DNA of 64,000 nt from Parapedobacter deserti (GTDB lineage Bacteria > Bacteroidota > Bacteroidia > Sphingobacteriales > Sphingobacteriaceae), in contig NZ_JBHRTA010000004.1 of the NCBI RefSeq assembly GCF_042646065.1, positions 124,001 to 188,000 of the forward strand. Reading direction: 5' to 3'. The number at the start of each line of letters is the position of its first letter. Positions within the stretch are counted from its first letter, which is position 1. The position numbers were made by a program, and so were the translations under genes. Shown here one piece after another: positions 45,455 through 52,476 of this stretch. The notes below the pieces were generated by a model. That model ran no database searches, was not told the origin of the DNA, and was given only the letters and a program-made list of their open reading frames with translations.

Positions 45455-45724
45455 TCATTCCCTTCCCTCCATCAGTTTCTGGATGTCCTCAAACTTGTAA
45501 TACATCAGCCCGCCGATCTTGGTAAAGGGCAGCGTTCCGTTTACCCGCAGGTTCTGCAACGTTCCGGCGGAGATGCCCAGAAGTTTGCGCACTTTATAGC
45601 TTTTCAGCCGTGCCCTCGGCTCGTCACCGTGTTTCCTCGGATGGGGGTTGTTCTTCCTGATCTCTTCGATCAGCTCTTTCTTCAATTGGTCAAGGTCGCC
45701 ACTCGTGATAAGTTCTACGTTCAT
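45455..45724 (-). CDS. Excisionase-like helix-turn-helix protein, 89 aa
   Basis: The C-terminal half is a winged HTH of the MerR/excisionase (HTH_17) type: KSYKVRKLLGISAGTLQNLR, then NGTLPFTKIGGLMYYKFEDI. The N-terminal half is charged and helical. Such proteins bend DNA for excision or regulate element genes. It lies between the mob region and the element's replication/regulation part, as in other Bacteroidota elements. Confidence 0.82.
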   Translation of the reverse strand: MNVELITSGDLDQLKKELIEEIRKNNPHPRKHGDEPRARLKSYKVRKLLGISAGTLQNLRVNGTLPFTKIGGLMYYKFEDIQKLMEGRE

Positions 45725-45854
45725 CGTTTACTCCTTTGTTAGGTGTTAGAATTCTGTTATCGGCAGACGGAAACACAACGGTGCGTTTCCGTCTGCTTTT
45801 GGTACAAAAAAAAGGAATAAAGAGGCGCGCCCGTGACCAACGGATAACGCTTGG

Positions 45855-46661
45855 TTAAAATCGGTGCGGTTTTATAGGAATATGAGGGGTGGGGTAGCTT
45901 CTCTTTTTTGCCGGGACGATATCGAACAGTCGGTATCTGTTCGGGATTTCGGCATATTTGCTGCCCATGTCGTTACGGTCGGCAGGGAAATAGCGCCGCA
46001 ACGTTTCGGGACTGATCGGCCGGTTGTCGTGGCGGAAGTAGCGGCACAGCATCTTGACCCATACGCTGGAATGTATCGAAAAGACAAGCTCTTTGTTTTC
46101 GGGCGTTTCCTTTTCCTGCATCTTGATGAGCAGGTCGGCGACGGTCAGCAGGTAGCCCTTGGGGATATTGATGTAGTCGTCCGTATCCCGCTTTTTCAGT
46201 TCCCGTACCTGCTGTTTGAGCTCGTTTACCATTTCTTTGAACTGGACGATTTCGGCCTCCTTTGCCGCAATGATCTCGTCCTTTGTCCTGTCGGCTTTCC
46301 AGTCGTCCACCGTATCGAGGTAACCGAGGAATGCCCGCAGGTGCAGTTTGCGCTGCACGGTACGGCGGTGCAGGTCTTTCGACTTCCGCTTGTCGTCGAC
46401 AATGAGGTTTTTGAGTTCGTCCTTGACGATGTCACGCATATGGCCGAAAAACTCGCTTTCATCTGCATTGCTGTTCGCTTCTTTGAAATGATCGAGGTGG
46501 TAGGCATAGAAGTCGGCAAACTCGTCCTCGTCGATCCGGTAAAGGGTATTGAGGAAATGGATGTCGTAGTGCCCTTTCCACCAGAAGAACGGCATGCCGA
46601 TGTCGTACGGATGCGCTTCGCCAAAACGTGGACGGGTACTGAAATAGGACAGTTCTTTCAT
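45855..46661 (-). CDS. Element protein of unknown function, 268 aa, next to iteron-like repeats
   Basis: The sequence has no motif I recognise. The N-terminal half is aromatic and acidic (MPFFWWKGHYDIHFLNTLYRIDEDEFADFYAYHLDHF), the middle has a coiled coil (AAKEAEIVQFKEMVNELKQQVRELKKRD), and the C-terminus is basic with WVKMLCRYFRHDNRPISPETLRRYF. A phased array of GGCCAATTA repeats begins 86 nt upstream of the start. A DNA-binding or replication-initiator role is possible from this context, but is an inference. Confidence 0.7.
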   Translation of the reverse strand: MKELSYFSTRPRFGEAHPYDIGMPFFWWKGHYDIHFLNTLYRIDEDEFADFYAYHLDHFKEANSNADESEFFGHMRDIVKDELKNLIVDDKRKSKDLHRRTVQRKLHLRAFLGYLDTVDDWKADRTKDEIIAAKEAEIVQFKEMVNELKQQVRELKKRDTDDYINIPKGYLLTVADLLIKMQEKETPENKELVFSIHSSVWVKMLCRYFRHDNRPISPETLRRYFPADRNDMGSKYAEIPNRYRLFDIVPAKKRSYPTPHIPIKPHRF

Positions 46662-46747
46662 GGTGGCTTATCTGTTGGTAAACAGACAAATATACTGATT
46701 GTGCGGGCGAAAAGAAAAGAATATACAGGCAACGATGAACGCTTTCC

Positions 46748-46798
46748 GGCCAATTAGCGGCCAATTAGTGGTCATAACGGCCAATTAGCGGCCAATTA
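46748..46798. repeat. Iteron-like array of GGCCAATTA
   Basis: Four exact copies lie at 46748-46756, 46759-46767, 46779-46787 and 46790-46798, with a weaker copy (GGTCATAAC) at 46770-46778. Copies within a pair are 11 bp apart, one helical turn. The array overlaps the stop codon of the ATPase gene and lies upstream of the 268-aa gene. Confidence 0.85.
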
Positions 46799-48128
46799 AA
46801 TCTTTCGCACCAACTCATACCTGCTTCCCCTACCTTTAGTTCCCGATTGTTGGATTAACCCTTTATTTACGAGATCGCTAAGCTCTTCGGTGGCCAATGT
46901 CTTGCCGGTATTATTGATCTCTTGATAGGATGCATTGGTGACTTTTCCATATTCCTTAATGTATAATACAGCCTTGATCTGCCTTTCATTAATATCCAAT
47001 TTACGCAGATATTCCGCTGTATAGATATCTTTCAGGAATACGATGCTAAGTCCACCCTGATTTTCCTCGATAAGAGGTTCGGGTAGCCCCGCCTCTTTAC
47101 AAGCCTTGATAATATCATTGGTGCCACGTCCCCAGGCTTCGACATATCCGGCCTTGAAAAATACACCGGCAATATTCCTGTTCCGTGGATAAGAGGAATG
47201 TTCCTGCTTTAGTTCTTCAACAGTCAGCTCTTCCGGTAAAATACCCGGATTCCAGAGGTGCAGGCGGTCATCATAGACACGGAGAAAAATCCAGGTGCTT
47301 GAATGGTCTTTATGGATAATCGAGTTCAATATGGCCTCGCGCAATGCGGGTTCGGGATATTCCAACGGCTCCATACGCTCAAGGCCTTTGTAGGAGATCG
47401 GCCGGATAAGATAGCGGTCCTTCAGTTTGTCCATGATCTTTTCGATCATGGTCAGCAGGTTGGTCTCTATGATATCCTGGAACAGCAGGTCGCTCGAACT
47501 CTTGCCAAACCGACCGATCTTGAAACTGGTTGTAGGGGAAAGGGCATAAGGCCGTTTGCCGAAAAGCAATATTGCGGCATGGGTCAGTTCGCCGTCCTTG
47601 GTAAGCAGGTTCAGACGTTTCATCAGCAACATGATGTCTTCTTCGGCGGCGGATGCCGGGATACGGTCTTTACTGATGGCCTTTTTTAAAAACGATTGTA
47701 TCGTGTCGATATCCAGATCATCGGCCGTAGCACCGGGGACGGGTATATCTTCCCAACTCCTGCCGCTTTTCTTCAGCAGCCAATTGTGCAGGGCTGTTCC
47801 CTTTAGCTCCTGCTTGGTGCTCCCGCTCCGGTAATGGTATATGCCATGATAGGAAATAGGTACAGTGCTCTGCGGCACCGTGACTTCTATATAATGTCTG
47901 CTTTCTTTTTCATGCAGGTCGATATCCACCACCAGCCCCAGCTGCTGGACAATCTTGTTGGGCAGGTCGTCCATAAGTTTTTTATAATCATCCACACCGG
48001 TAATGTTTCCCCTTATCGTCAATACCGATATAAATCCGGCCTCCCTGCGCATTGGCAAAGCCGCACACCCATTTCAGGTATTCGTCACGCCATGACTGTT
48101 TGTATTCTATGTTCTGTTGTTCAGGCAT
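46796..48128 (-). pseudogene. AlbA_2-type ATP-binding/regulator protein, frameshifted
   Basis: The minus strand encodes, from the ATG at 48128, MPEQQNIEYKQSWRDEYLKW and then GFANAQGGRIYIGIDDKG, the AlbA_2 (Schlafen-like) DNA-binding domain, then runs out of frame. The rest continues in another frame from ITGVDDYKKLMDDL to a GHKL-like ATPase region (YPEPALREAILNSIIHKD, WGRGTNDIIKACKEAG) and a winged-helix tail. One extra A in the AAA run (46006-type context GGGGAAACATT, positions 48006-48008) explains the break. Removing it restores about 443 aa. It may be a true mutation or a sequencing error. Confidence 0.8.
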
Positions 48129-48162
48129 ATCCCTTATCCTATGGTTAACAAAAATACGCTTT

Positions 48163-49410
48163 TTAGCTGCTTATCTGTAATGTTTCCGCAAGTCTCTCCT
48201 GCAACCTGCCCATGTCCTCGCTCAGTTTGCTCTCGACCACTTTGGCATAAATCTGGGTGGTACGGATGCTGGTGTGGCCGAGCATCTTCGATACGCTCTC
48301 TATCGGTACGCCGTTGCTCAATGTCACGGTAGTAGCAAATGTATGGCGGGCAATATGGAACGTCAGGTCTATGTTGACACCGCATATTTCGGCTATCTCT
48401 TTCAGGTAGCCGTTCATGCGCTGGTTGGAGATTACCGGGAATACCGTACCGTTTGCGACCGCCCTCGGATCGTCCCTATATTTTTCCATCAATTCTTTTG
48501 CCTTTGGCAGTATCGGCACCCGGACGCTGGTGTCCGTCTTTGCCCGGCTTGTGGATATCCAAAGATTGCCATCGATGCCCGTAATAATATTACCGGGTGT
48601 AAGTTCGGAAAGGTCGATGTACGCCAGTCCTGTGTAACAGCTAAAAAGGAACATATCCAGCACCTGCTGTAAACGTTCGATCTTGAACTGTTTGTTTTCA
48701 AGTTTGGTAAGTTCCTCCTTTGTCAGGCTTTCACGTTCCACCTTGTCAAAGTGCTTGCGGAACTTGGCAAAAGGGTCCTTTGGTAGCCAGTCCGCAGTAA
48801 CCGCCATGTTGACCATCTTGCGCAGGCGTTCTATATGCTTCATGATACCGTTGTTGTTCAGTGCCCTGTGGTGGTCTTTCGGCTTGTAGTTACGCAGGTA
48901 GCTTTCAAAGTCGGAAATAAAAGTGTAGTTCAGCTCCGACAGGGATATGTCGGTACGGCGGTACTTTTCTTTCAGGAAGCGTTTGATATAGCTTTGTGTG
49001 GTATAGTAGTTCTTCATCGTACCGTGGGCAAGCTTGCTTTCCTGCTCCTTGTTGTGGTGGTCGATCAAACCGATGAGCGTTGGCCCCGATTGGGCCGACC
49101 CCATGACCCGGTCACGGATCGCCGGGCCGTCTATCGTGCAGCCGGAAAGTACCATCTGCTGGTAGGTGTCGATAATCTTTGTCTTGAAGCGATCAAGGAA
49201 CCTGTTGAGTTCGGCAATCTCCTGACGGCTGCCCTTGGCCATTCCCTTTTTAGCATCCCACTGACCGGCAGCGATGGAACGCTTGACCGATATTTCGGTA
49301 CGTTTTCCGTTCACCGTTACCCTTGCACAGATGGGCGCCTTGCCCCGTGTCGTTGTTTTCTGTCTCTTGAGGTAAAATATTACCCCGAATGTGCAGTTCT
49401 GTATTTTCAT
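48163..49410 (-). CDS. Tyrosine recombinase (integrase), IntDOT-like
   Basis: The protein has 415 aa and catalyses integration and excision of the element at tRNA-Lys. Domains are an N-terminal arm-binding part (VIFYLKRQKTTTRGKAPICARVTVNGKR), a SAM-like core-binding domain (TMKNYYTTQSYIKRFLKEKY) and the catalytic domain with HIARHTFATT (HxxR), LGHTSIRTTQIYAK (His and Tyr nucleophile) and a Lys in SRAKT. The first catalytic Arg is replaced: the block reads SCYTGLAYIDL, with Ala where most family members have Arg, as in IntDOT-type enzymes. It is oriented away from the right att site. Confidence 0.93.
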   Translation of the reverse strand: MKIQNCTFGVIFYLKRQKTTTRGKAPICARVTVNGKRTEISVKRSIAAGQWDAKKGMAKGSRQEIAELNRFLDRFKTKIIDTYQQMVLSGCTIDGPAIRDRVMGSAQSGPTLIGLIDHHNKEQESKLAHGTMKNYYTTQSYIKRFLKEKYRRTDISLSELNYTFISDFESYLRNYKPKDHHRALNNNGIMKHIERLRKMVNMAVTADWLPKDPFAKFRKHFDKVERESLTKEELTKLENKQFKIERLQQVLDMFLFSCYTGLAYIDLSELTPGNIITGIDGNLWISTSRAKTDTSVRVPILPKAKELMEKYRDDPRAVANGTVFPVISNQRMNGYLKEIAEICGVNIDLTFHIARHTFATTVTLSNGVPIESVSKMLGHTSIRTTQIYAKVVESKLSEDMGRLQERLAETLQISS

Positions 49411-49602
49411 ATCAACGTTGTTTTAAAGTTTCATGTCTCGTGCTTTGGTGCCGTTTGCGCACATCCGATACAAAATGGGTCCCGAAAATGGGGAGACACG
49501 GGTACCGGAAGGCTGCAAAAAGCGCCAAAACAAACAGATACAGTAAACTGATTTTCAGATTTTTAAATCCTTTTCAGGGACCCAAACCTAGGAAAAGCAA
49601 AT

Positions 49603-49626
49603 GGGTAACCGAATAGGTCCCATTTT
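49603..49626 (+). repeat. Inner 24-bp direct repeat, right copy
   Basis: Identical to 34344-34367 (begins GGGTAACCGAATAGGTCCC). It lies 193 nt beyond the integrase start. Within the same gap, AAATGGGTCCCGAAAATGG (about 49474) is a related variant, so these may be integrase-binding sites. The 49411-50056 gap otherwise holds only att-related and scar sequences. Confidence 0.75.
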
Positions 49627-49665
49627 CTTTGATTTTACTTGAACAAATTGGGGTAAGAAAAAAAG

Positions 49666-49700
49666 AAAAACCCCTCTTATCATACGATTAGAGGGGTTTT
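49666..49700. terminator. Bidirectional terminator inside the right element end
   Basis: CCCCTCT (49671-49677) and AGAGGGG (49690-49696) form a stem flanked by AAAAA on the left and TTTT on the right. On the minus strand it follows a tRNA-like 3' fragment (49721-49744) and may once have terminated that tRNA. Confidence 0.7.
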
Positions 49701-49720
49701 GACTGCCTTTGCAGGCTTCT

Positions 49721-49744
49721 CGGTCGGGGTGGCCGGGTTCGAAC
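49721..49744 (-). other. tRNA 3'-end-like fragment
   Basis: The minus strand reads GTTCGAACCCGGCCACCCCG followed by ACCG, which resembles the T-loop, 3' T-stem and acceptor strand of a tRNA. The 5' T-stem partner is missing (AAA instead of CCGG). It may be the attachment-site scar of another tRNA-targeting element. GGGGTGGCCGG also occurs near the left end (34272-34282). Confidence 0.4.
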
Positions 49745-49788
49745 TTTCTCTTGGCGGCCTTTGAGTGCGGGAAATGTGGGACGCCAAC

Positions 49789-49808
49789 AATCCCAGCGGG
49801 ATCACAAA
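49789..49808 (+). repeat. Right attachment repeat (attR core)
   Basis: Identical to 34196-34215, the tRNA-Lys 3' end plus four bases. No tRNA 5' part precedes it, so this is the fragment left by integration. Confidence 0.85.
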
Positions 49809-49831
49809 GCCTCGGCGAAAGTCGGGGCTTT
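49806..49831 (+). terminator. Original chromosomal terminator of tRNA-Lys
   Basis: AAAGCCTCGGC, GAAA tetraloop and GTCGGGGCTTT pair along 11 bp (with G-T pairs), followed by GTTATTT. It is closely similar in layout to the terminator now behind the tRNA (34213-34247), supporting the reading that integration displaced it by 15.6 kb. Confidence 0.7.
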
Positions 49832-49842
49832 GTTATTTAAGC

Positions 49843-49893
49843 CGGGATGAGGAGGAGCTTATCAAGAAAATGGACGAGCAGGACGAAAAGTAG
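49843..49893 (+). pseudogene. Tail fragment of a mobilization-type gene
   Basis: A frame remnant RDEEELIKKMDEQDEK ends in TAG. The charged tail and the GC-rich stretch after it (to about 50030) look like the end of a relaxase/mob gene of a different Bacteroidota element. Nothing else of that gene is present. It marks the left edge of the second acquired region. The identity is an inference. Confidence 0.35.
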
Positions 49894-50056
49894 GATTTGC
49901 ACGTGCCACCGTCTGCACTTCACCTCGTCGCGGCAGACAATCAAAAAACCCAGACGGGTCGGGCTATCCGCTGTGACTTTTGCGGGCCTCCCAGGACCGC
50001 AAAAGGACGTTTATTCTATCCCACACGCAAAGCGAAACAGCAATAGAAATATTTAT

Positions 50057-50064
50057 TAATTTTG
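50057..50064 (+). promoter_or_regulatory. Promoter -7 element of the Crp/Fnr gene
   Basis: TAATTTTG fits TAnnTTTG and ends 23 nt before the GTG start at 50088. Confidence 0.45.
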
Positions 50065-50087
50065 TTACATCTATAAACAAGAAAATT

Positions 50088-50666
50088 GTGGCTGAACTCA
50101 CGGAAATAAAAAGTCTTTTATCTCAAATAAATCTTCCTGAAAAGGAACAAGAAGATTTATTGAGTATCTCCAAAATCAAGCAATTAAAAAAAAACGAGTT
50201 TTTTATTTCCGAGGGACAAGTGCCTAAAAAATTCGGGATTGTCATTGATGGACTGTTCCGCTACTATTACGTCAATAACAAAGGTGATGAATTTACCAAA
50301 GGATTGATACTGACAGGAAATGTACTGACAGCCTATTCCGCAATGCTACATCAGCAAAAATCGCTGTTTTACATTCAAGCGTTGGAAGATGCCGTCATTC
50401 TCGAAATCAATTACAACCTATGGTTAGAACTTAAAAAACAAAATCCGTTTTGGGATAAATTTTTAATCCTTTTATTGCAAAAAGGATATTGCGTTAAAGA
50501 AAAAAGAGAACGTGAGTTGCTCCTGTTGGATGCAGAAACACGTTATAAAATTTTCCAAGAAGAATTTCCGACCCTCGAAAAGCGGATAAAACTGCAAATT
50601 ATCGCTTCCTATCTCGGTATCAAACCAGAGAGTTTAAGTAGAATTAGAAAAAAAACCACCAGTTAA
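50088..50666 (+). CDS. Crp/Fnr-family transcriptional regulator
   Basis: The protein has 192 aa from a GTG at 50088 (VAELTEIKSLLSQINLPEKE). The cyclic-nucleotide-like beta-roll is seen in LKKNEFFISEGQVPKKFGIVIDGLFRYYYVNNKGDEFTKG and the C-terminal HTH in RIKLQIIASYLGIKPESLSRIRKK. The roll lacks the usual cAMP-contact Arg-Ser pattern, so another signal is likely. The frame is open further upstream, but only in scar sequence. A perfect palindrome directly after its stop lies in the promoter of the SDR gene, its probable target. Confidence 0.87.
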   Translation: MAELTEIKSLLSQINLPEKEQEDLLSISKIKQLKKNEFFISEGQVPKKFGIVIDGLFRYYYVNNKGDEFTKGLILTGNVLTAYSAMLHQQKSLFYIQALEDAVILEINYNLWLELKKQNPFWDKFLILLLQKGYCVKEKRERELLLLDAETRYKIFQEEFPTLEKRIKLQIIASYLGIKPESLSRIRKKTTS

Positions 50667-50668
50667 CA

Positions 50669-50696
50669 TAGGTCAATTTATATACGAATTGACCTA
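50669..50696. promoter_or_regulatory. Palindromic operator between the Crp/Fnr and SDR genes
   Basis: TAGGTCAATT (50669-50678) and AATTGACCTA (50687-50696) are perfect 10-bp inverted arms around an 8-nt spacer. The right arm ends 2 nt before the TACTTTTG -7 element (50699-50706), so a bound protein would overlap the -33 region. The Crp/Fnr regulator encoded just upstream is the natural candidate ligand. Confidence 0.7.
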
Positions 50697-50698
50697 AA

Positions 50699-50706
50699 TA
50701 CTTTTG
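50699..50706 (+). promoter_or_regulatory. SDR gene promoter -7 element
   Basis: TACTTTTG fits TAnnTTTG, 19 nt before the ATG at 50726 and directly after the palindrome. Confidence 0.55.
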
Positions 50707-50725
50707 TATCATAAAAATATTCATT

Positions 50726-51466
50726 ATGATACTAAAGAACAATGTAATTCTGATTACCGGAGGTACTTCGGGATTAGGGTTGGAAATGGCGAAAAGGTTT
50801 ATAGGGCTAGGCAACCAAGTAATTGTTTGCTCACGAAGCCTTAAAAAGTTGGAAGAAACCAAAAGATTGCTCCCAAGCGTAGAAACCTACCAATGCGATA
50901 TTTCCAAAGAAGCGGAGCGAATACAGCTCTACAATCGGATAATGGAGAGTTTCCCAAAACTCAATGTTTTCATTAACAACTCGGCTATTGTTTACAGAAC
51001 GGACTTTCTGAATGATGAAAAAAGCTATGAAAAAGCCGTTGACGAAATAAACACCAATCTGATTGCTCCTATTCATTTATCCAAATTGTTTTTGAACTAC
51101 CTATCTGCACAGTCCAACACAACGCTCATCAATATAACAACAGGCTTGGTTTATATTCCGAGAAGCATTTATCCGTTCTACAATGCCACCAAATCGGCTT
51201 TGCACTCGTTTACCCAAACGCTGCGGCACCAGTTGCAAAACAATCAGACAAAGGTTATAGAAGTCCTTTTCCCAGCCGTAAATACACCTTGGCACGGTGG
51301 TACGCCTCCGAAAATTGCAATAAGCCCCGAAAAAGCGATCGACGAAATGATTACAGGACTTAGCAAAAACAAAACCGAAATCAGAGTTGCAGGTGTAAAA
51401 AAGCTATATTTACTATCGAGGTTTTTTCCCAAACTCGCATTTAGGAAAATGAACGCTATAGAATGA
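50726..51466 (+). CDS. Short-chain dehydrogenase/reductase (DltE-like)
   Basis: The protein has 246 aa with a Rossmann fold that binds NAD(P). Visible motifs are TGGTSGLG (about residues 11-18), the NNSA-type NNSAIV segment and the active-site Ser region with YPFYNATKSALH (YxxxK variant YNATK). The C-terminal part (LFPAVNTPWHGG) resembles DltE-like members. Reaction and substrate are unknown. It is probably controlled by the adjacent Crp/Fnr regulator. Confidence 0.9.
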   Translation: MILKNNVILITGGTSGLGLEMAKRFIGLGNQVIVCSRSLKKLEETKRLLPSVETYQCDISKEAERIQLYNRIMESFPKLNVFINNSAIVYRTDFLNDEKSYEKAVDEINTNLIAPIHLSKLFLNYLSAQSNTTLINITTGLVYIPRSIYPFYNATKSALHSFTQTLRHQLQNNQTKVIEVLFPAVNTPWHGGTPPKIAISPEKAIDEMITGLSKNKTEIRVAGVKKLYLLSRFFPKLAFRKMNAIE

Positions 51467-51522
51467 TGAAAGCTATGATTTCAACCATACCATAATGGAT
51501 TGGCAACTAATTTTTCAGCACA

Positions 51523-51732
51523 ATGATTTACGTATTTAAACGTCGGTATTTACAAAGGCAGACATGCAGTCATTAAAACCGAATTTGGGCAGGCTTCCGA
51601 AAATGCAGTAGAATTTTGACCTTGAAGACTGCGACAAAATTTTAAGGATTGAAACTTCACGAGAGGTATCAAAAAGTGACAACCAATCCCTTGAAAGATA
51701 ACGGCTTCGATTGTGAAGTACTGTTATATTAA
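51523..51732 (+). pseudogene. Decayed gene for a small HMA-like protein
   Basis: Joining frames gives MIYVFK / TSVFTKADMQSLKPNLG / NFDLEDCDKILRIETSREVS / KDNGFDCEVLLY, the layout of a roughly 70-aa ferredoxin-fold protein common in Bacteroidota. At least three lesions break it: a frameshift near 51540, a TAG near 51610 where Trp is usual, and a frameshift near 51675. It is clearly non-functional here. Confidence 0.65.
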
Positions 51733-51748
51733 TAATATTGTTCGCTAT

Positions 51749-52201
51749 ATGATTATGCATTGGTTCACCCCACCTTATCTTTTATTGACGACCGTTATCT
51801 TAACGATTATAGGTTCATATTTCTCGCCAAACTTCCCTATTGGAAACAAAGTTTTATTTAAGTCACTGGGAATAGCAATTTGTTTGCTTGGTGCGGTATT
51901 GGTCTTTTCTGCAACCAAACAAATCACAAAAAACGAAACCGAAATCCTCACTTTCAAGGAACCGCAAAATTTGATTACTGACGGAGTTTTTGAATGGAGC
52001 AGAAACCCGATTTATTTAGGTTTTCTATTAATAGTTATCGGAGTTACGTTGCTATGTAATAATTGGATTTGTTTTATTTTTCCGTTGGTGTTTTTTCTGA
52101 TTTGTAATCTTTGGTATATCCCTTATGAAGAAAATGAATTGAAAAGAAAATTTGACAAAGAGTACAGAGATTACCAACACAAAACAAGACGGTGGATTTA
52201 G
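51749..52201 (+). CDS. Isoprenylcysteine carboxyl methyltransferase-like membrane protein
   Basis: The protein has 150 aa from the ATG at 51749 (MIMHWFTPPYLLL); the upstream ATG at 51713 lies in the pseudogene. Four hydrophobic helices and the signature GVFEWSRNPIYLGFLLIVIGVTLL plus YIPYEENELKRKFDKEYRDYQHKTRRWI match the ICMT/PEMT-like family of SAM-dependent membrane methyltransferases. The substrate in bacteria is unknown. It is AT-rich, like the rest of this region. Confidence 0.85.
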   Translation: MIMHWFTPPYLLLTTVILTIIGSYFSPNFPIGNKVLFKSLGIAICLLGAVLVFSATKQITKNETEILTFKEPQNLITDGVFEWSRNPIYLGFLLIVIGVTLLCNNWICFIFPLVFFLICNLWYIPYEENELKRKFDKEYRDYQHKTRRWI

Positions 52202-52476
52202 AACAACTTCCGACAATACCGCATAGGCAACAAATACCGATATTTCGGGGTTTCAACTTCGAAGTTCGATGTCTTCGTCGAAAATTTTCACACTAACACA
52301 CATGTTTTTGGCCTTTTTTGATGAAAGCGGGGTTATATAATATAAACCGGCCTTTGAAAACAATTACCGTAAGATTGAAACAGGTATTCTGTATATTGTT
52401 GAAGGTGAAATTGAGCGTATTAAATCGTAAATTTGTTCGATAGGATCATTCATTACTGATGTGAGCAAAAATTAGC
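52202..52476. other. Intergenic stretch with a gene-tail scar
   Basis: No complete gene is visible. A 29-codon tail (YKPAFENNYRKIETGILYIV, then EGEIERIKS and TAA, ending at 52430) reads like the end of a lost gene of unknown family. The stretch separates the methyltransferase from the copper genes. Confidence 0.35.

Larger units (their letters stand above)
34196..49808. mobile_element. Integrative mobilizable element in tRNA-Lys
   Basis: The element spans 15.6 kb between two 20-bp direct repeats of the tRNA-Lys 3' end. It holds a tyrosine integrase near the right end, an excisionase-like HTH protein, a relaxase, a MobC-like protein and a candidate oriT, but no type IV secretion genes, so it should be mobilized by a helper element. 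Cargo is an ECF sigma/FecR/TonB receptor unit, a lipoprotein, small proteins and a membrane LuxR regulator. The intact tRNA is at the left end and only the 3' fragment remains at the right, as expected for tRNA-targeting integrases. Confidence 0.88.

Noticed and set aside
49847..50059. Frame of 70 codons right of the att site
   Set aside because: It is out of frame with the mob-gene remnant and looks like part of the scar.
52341..52430. Tail of an unknown gene (YKPAFENNYRKIETG...)
   Set aside because: Only about 29 codons remain with no start. It is listed as a scar, not as a gene.
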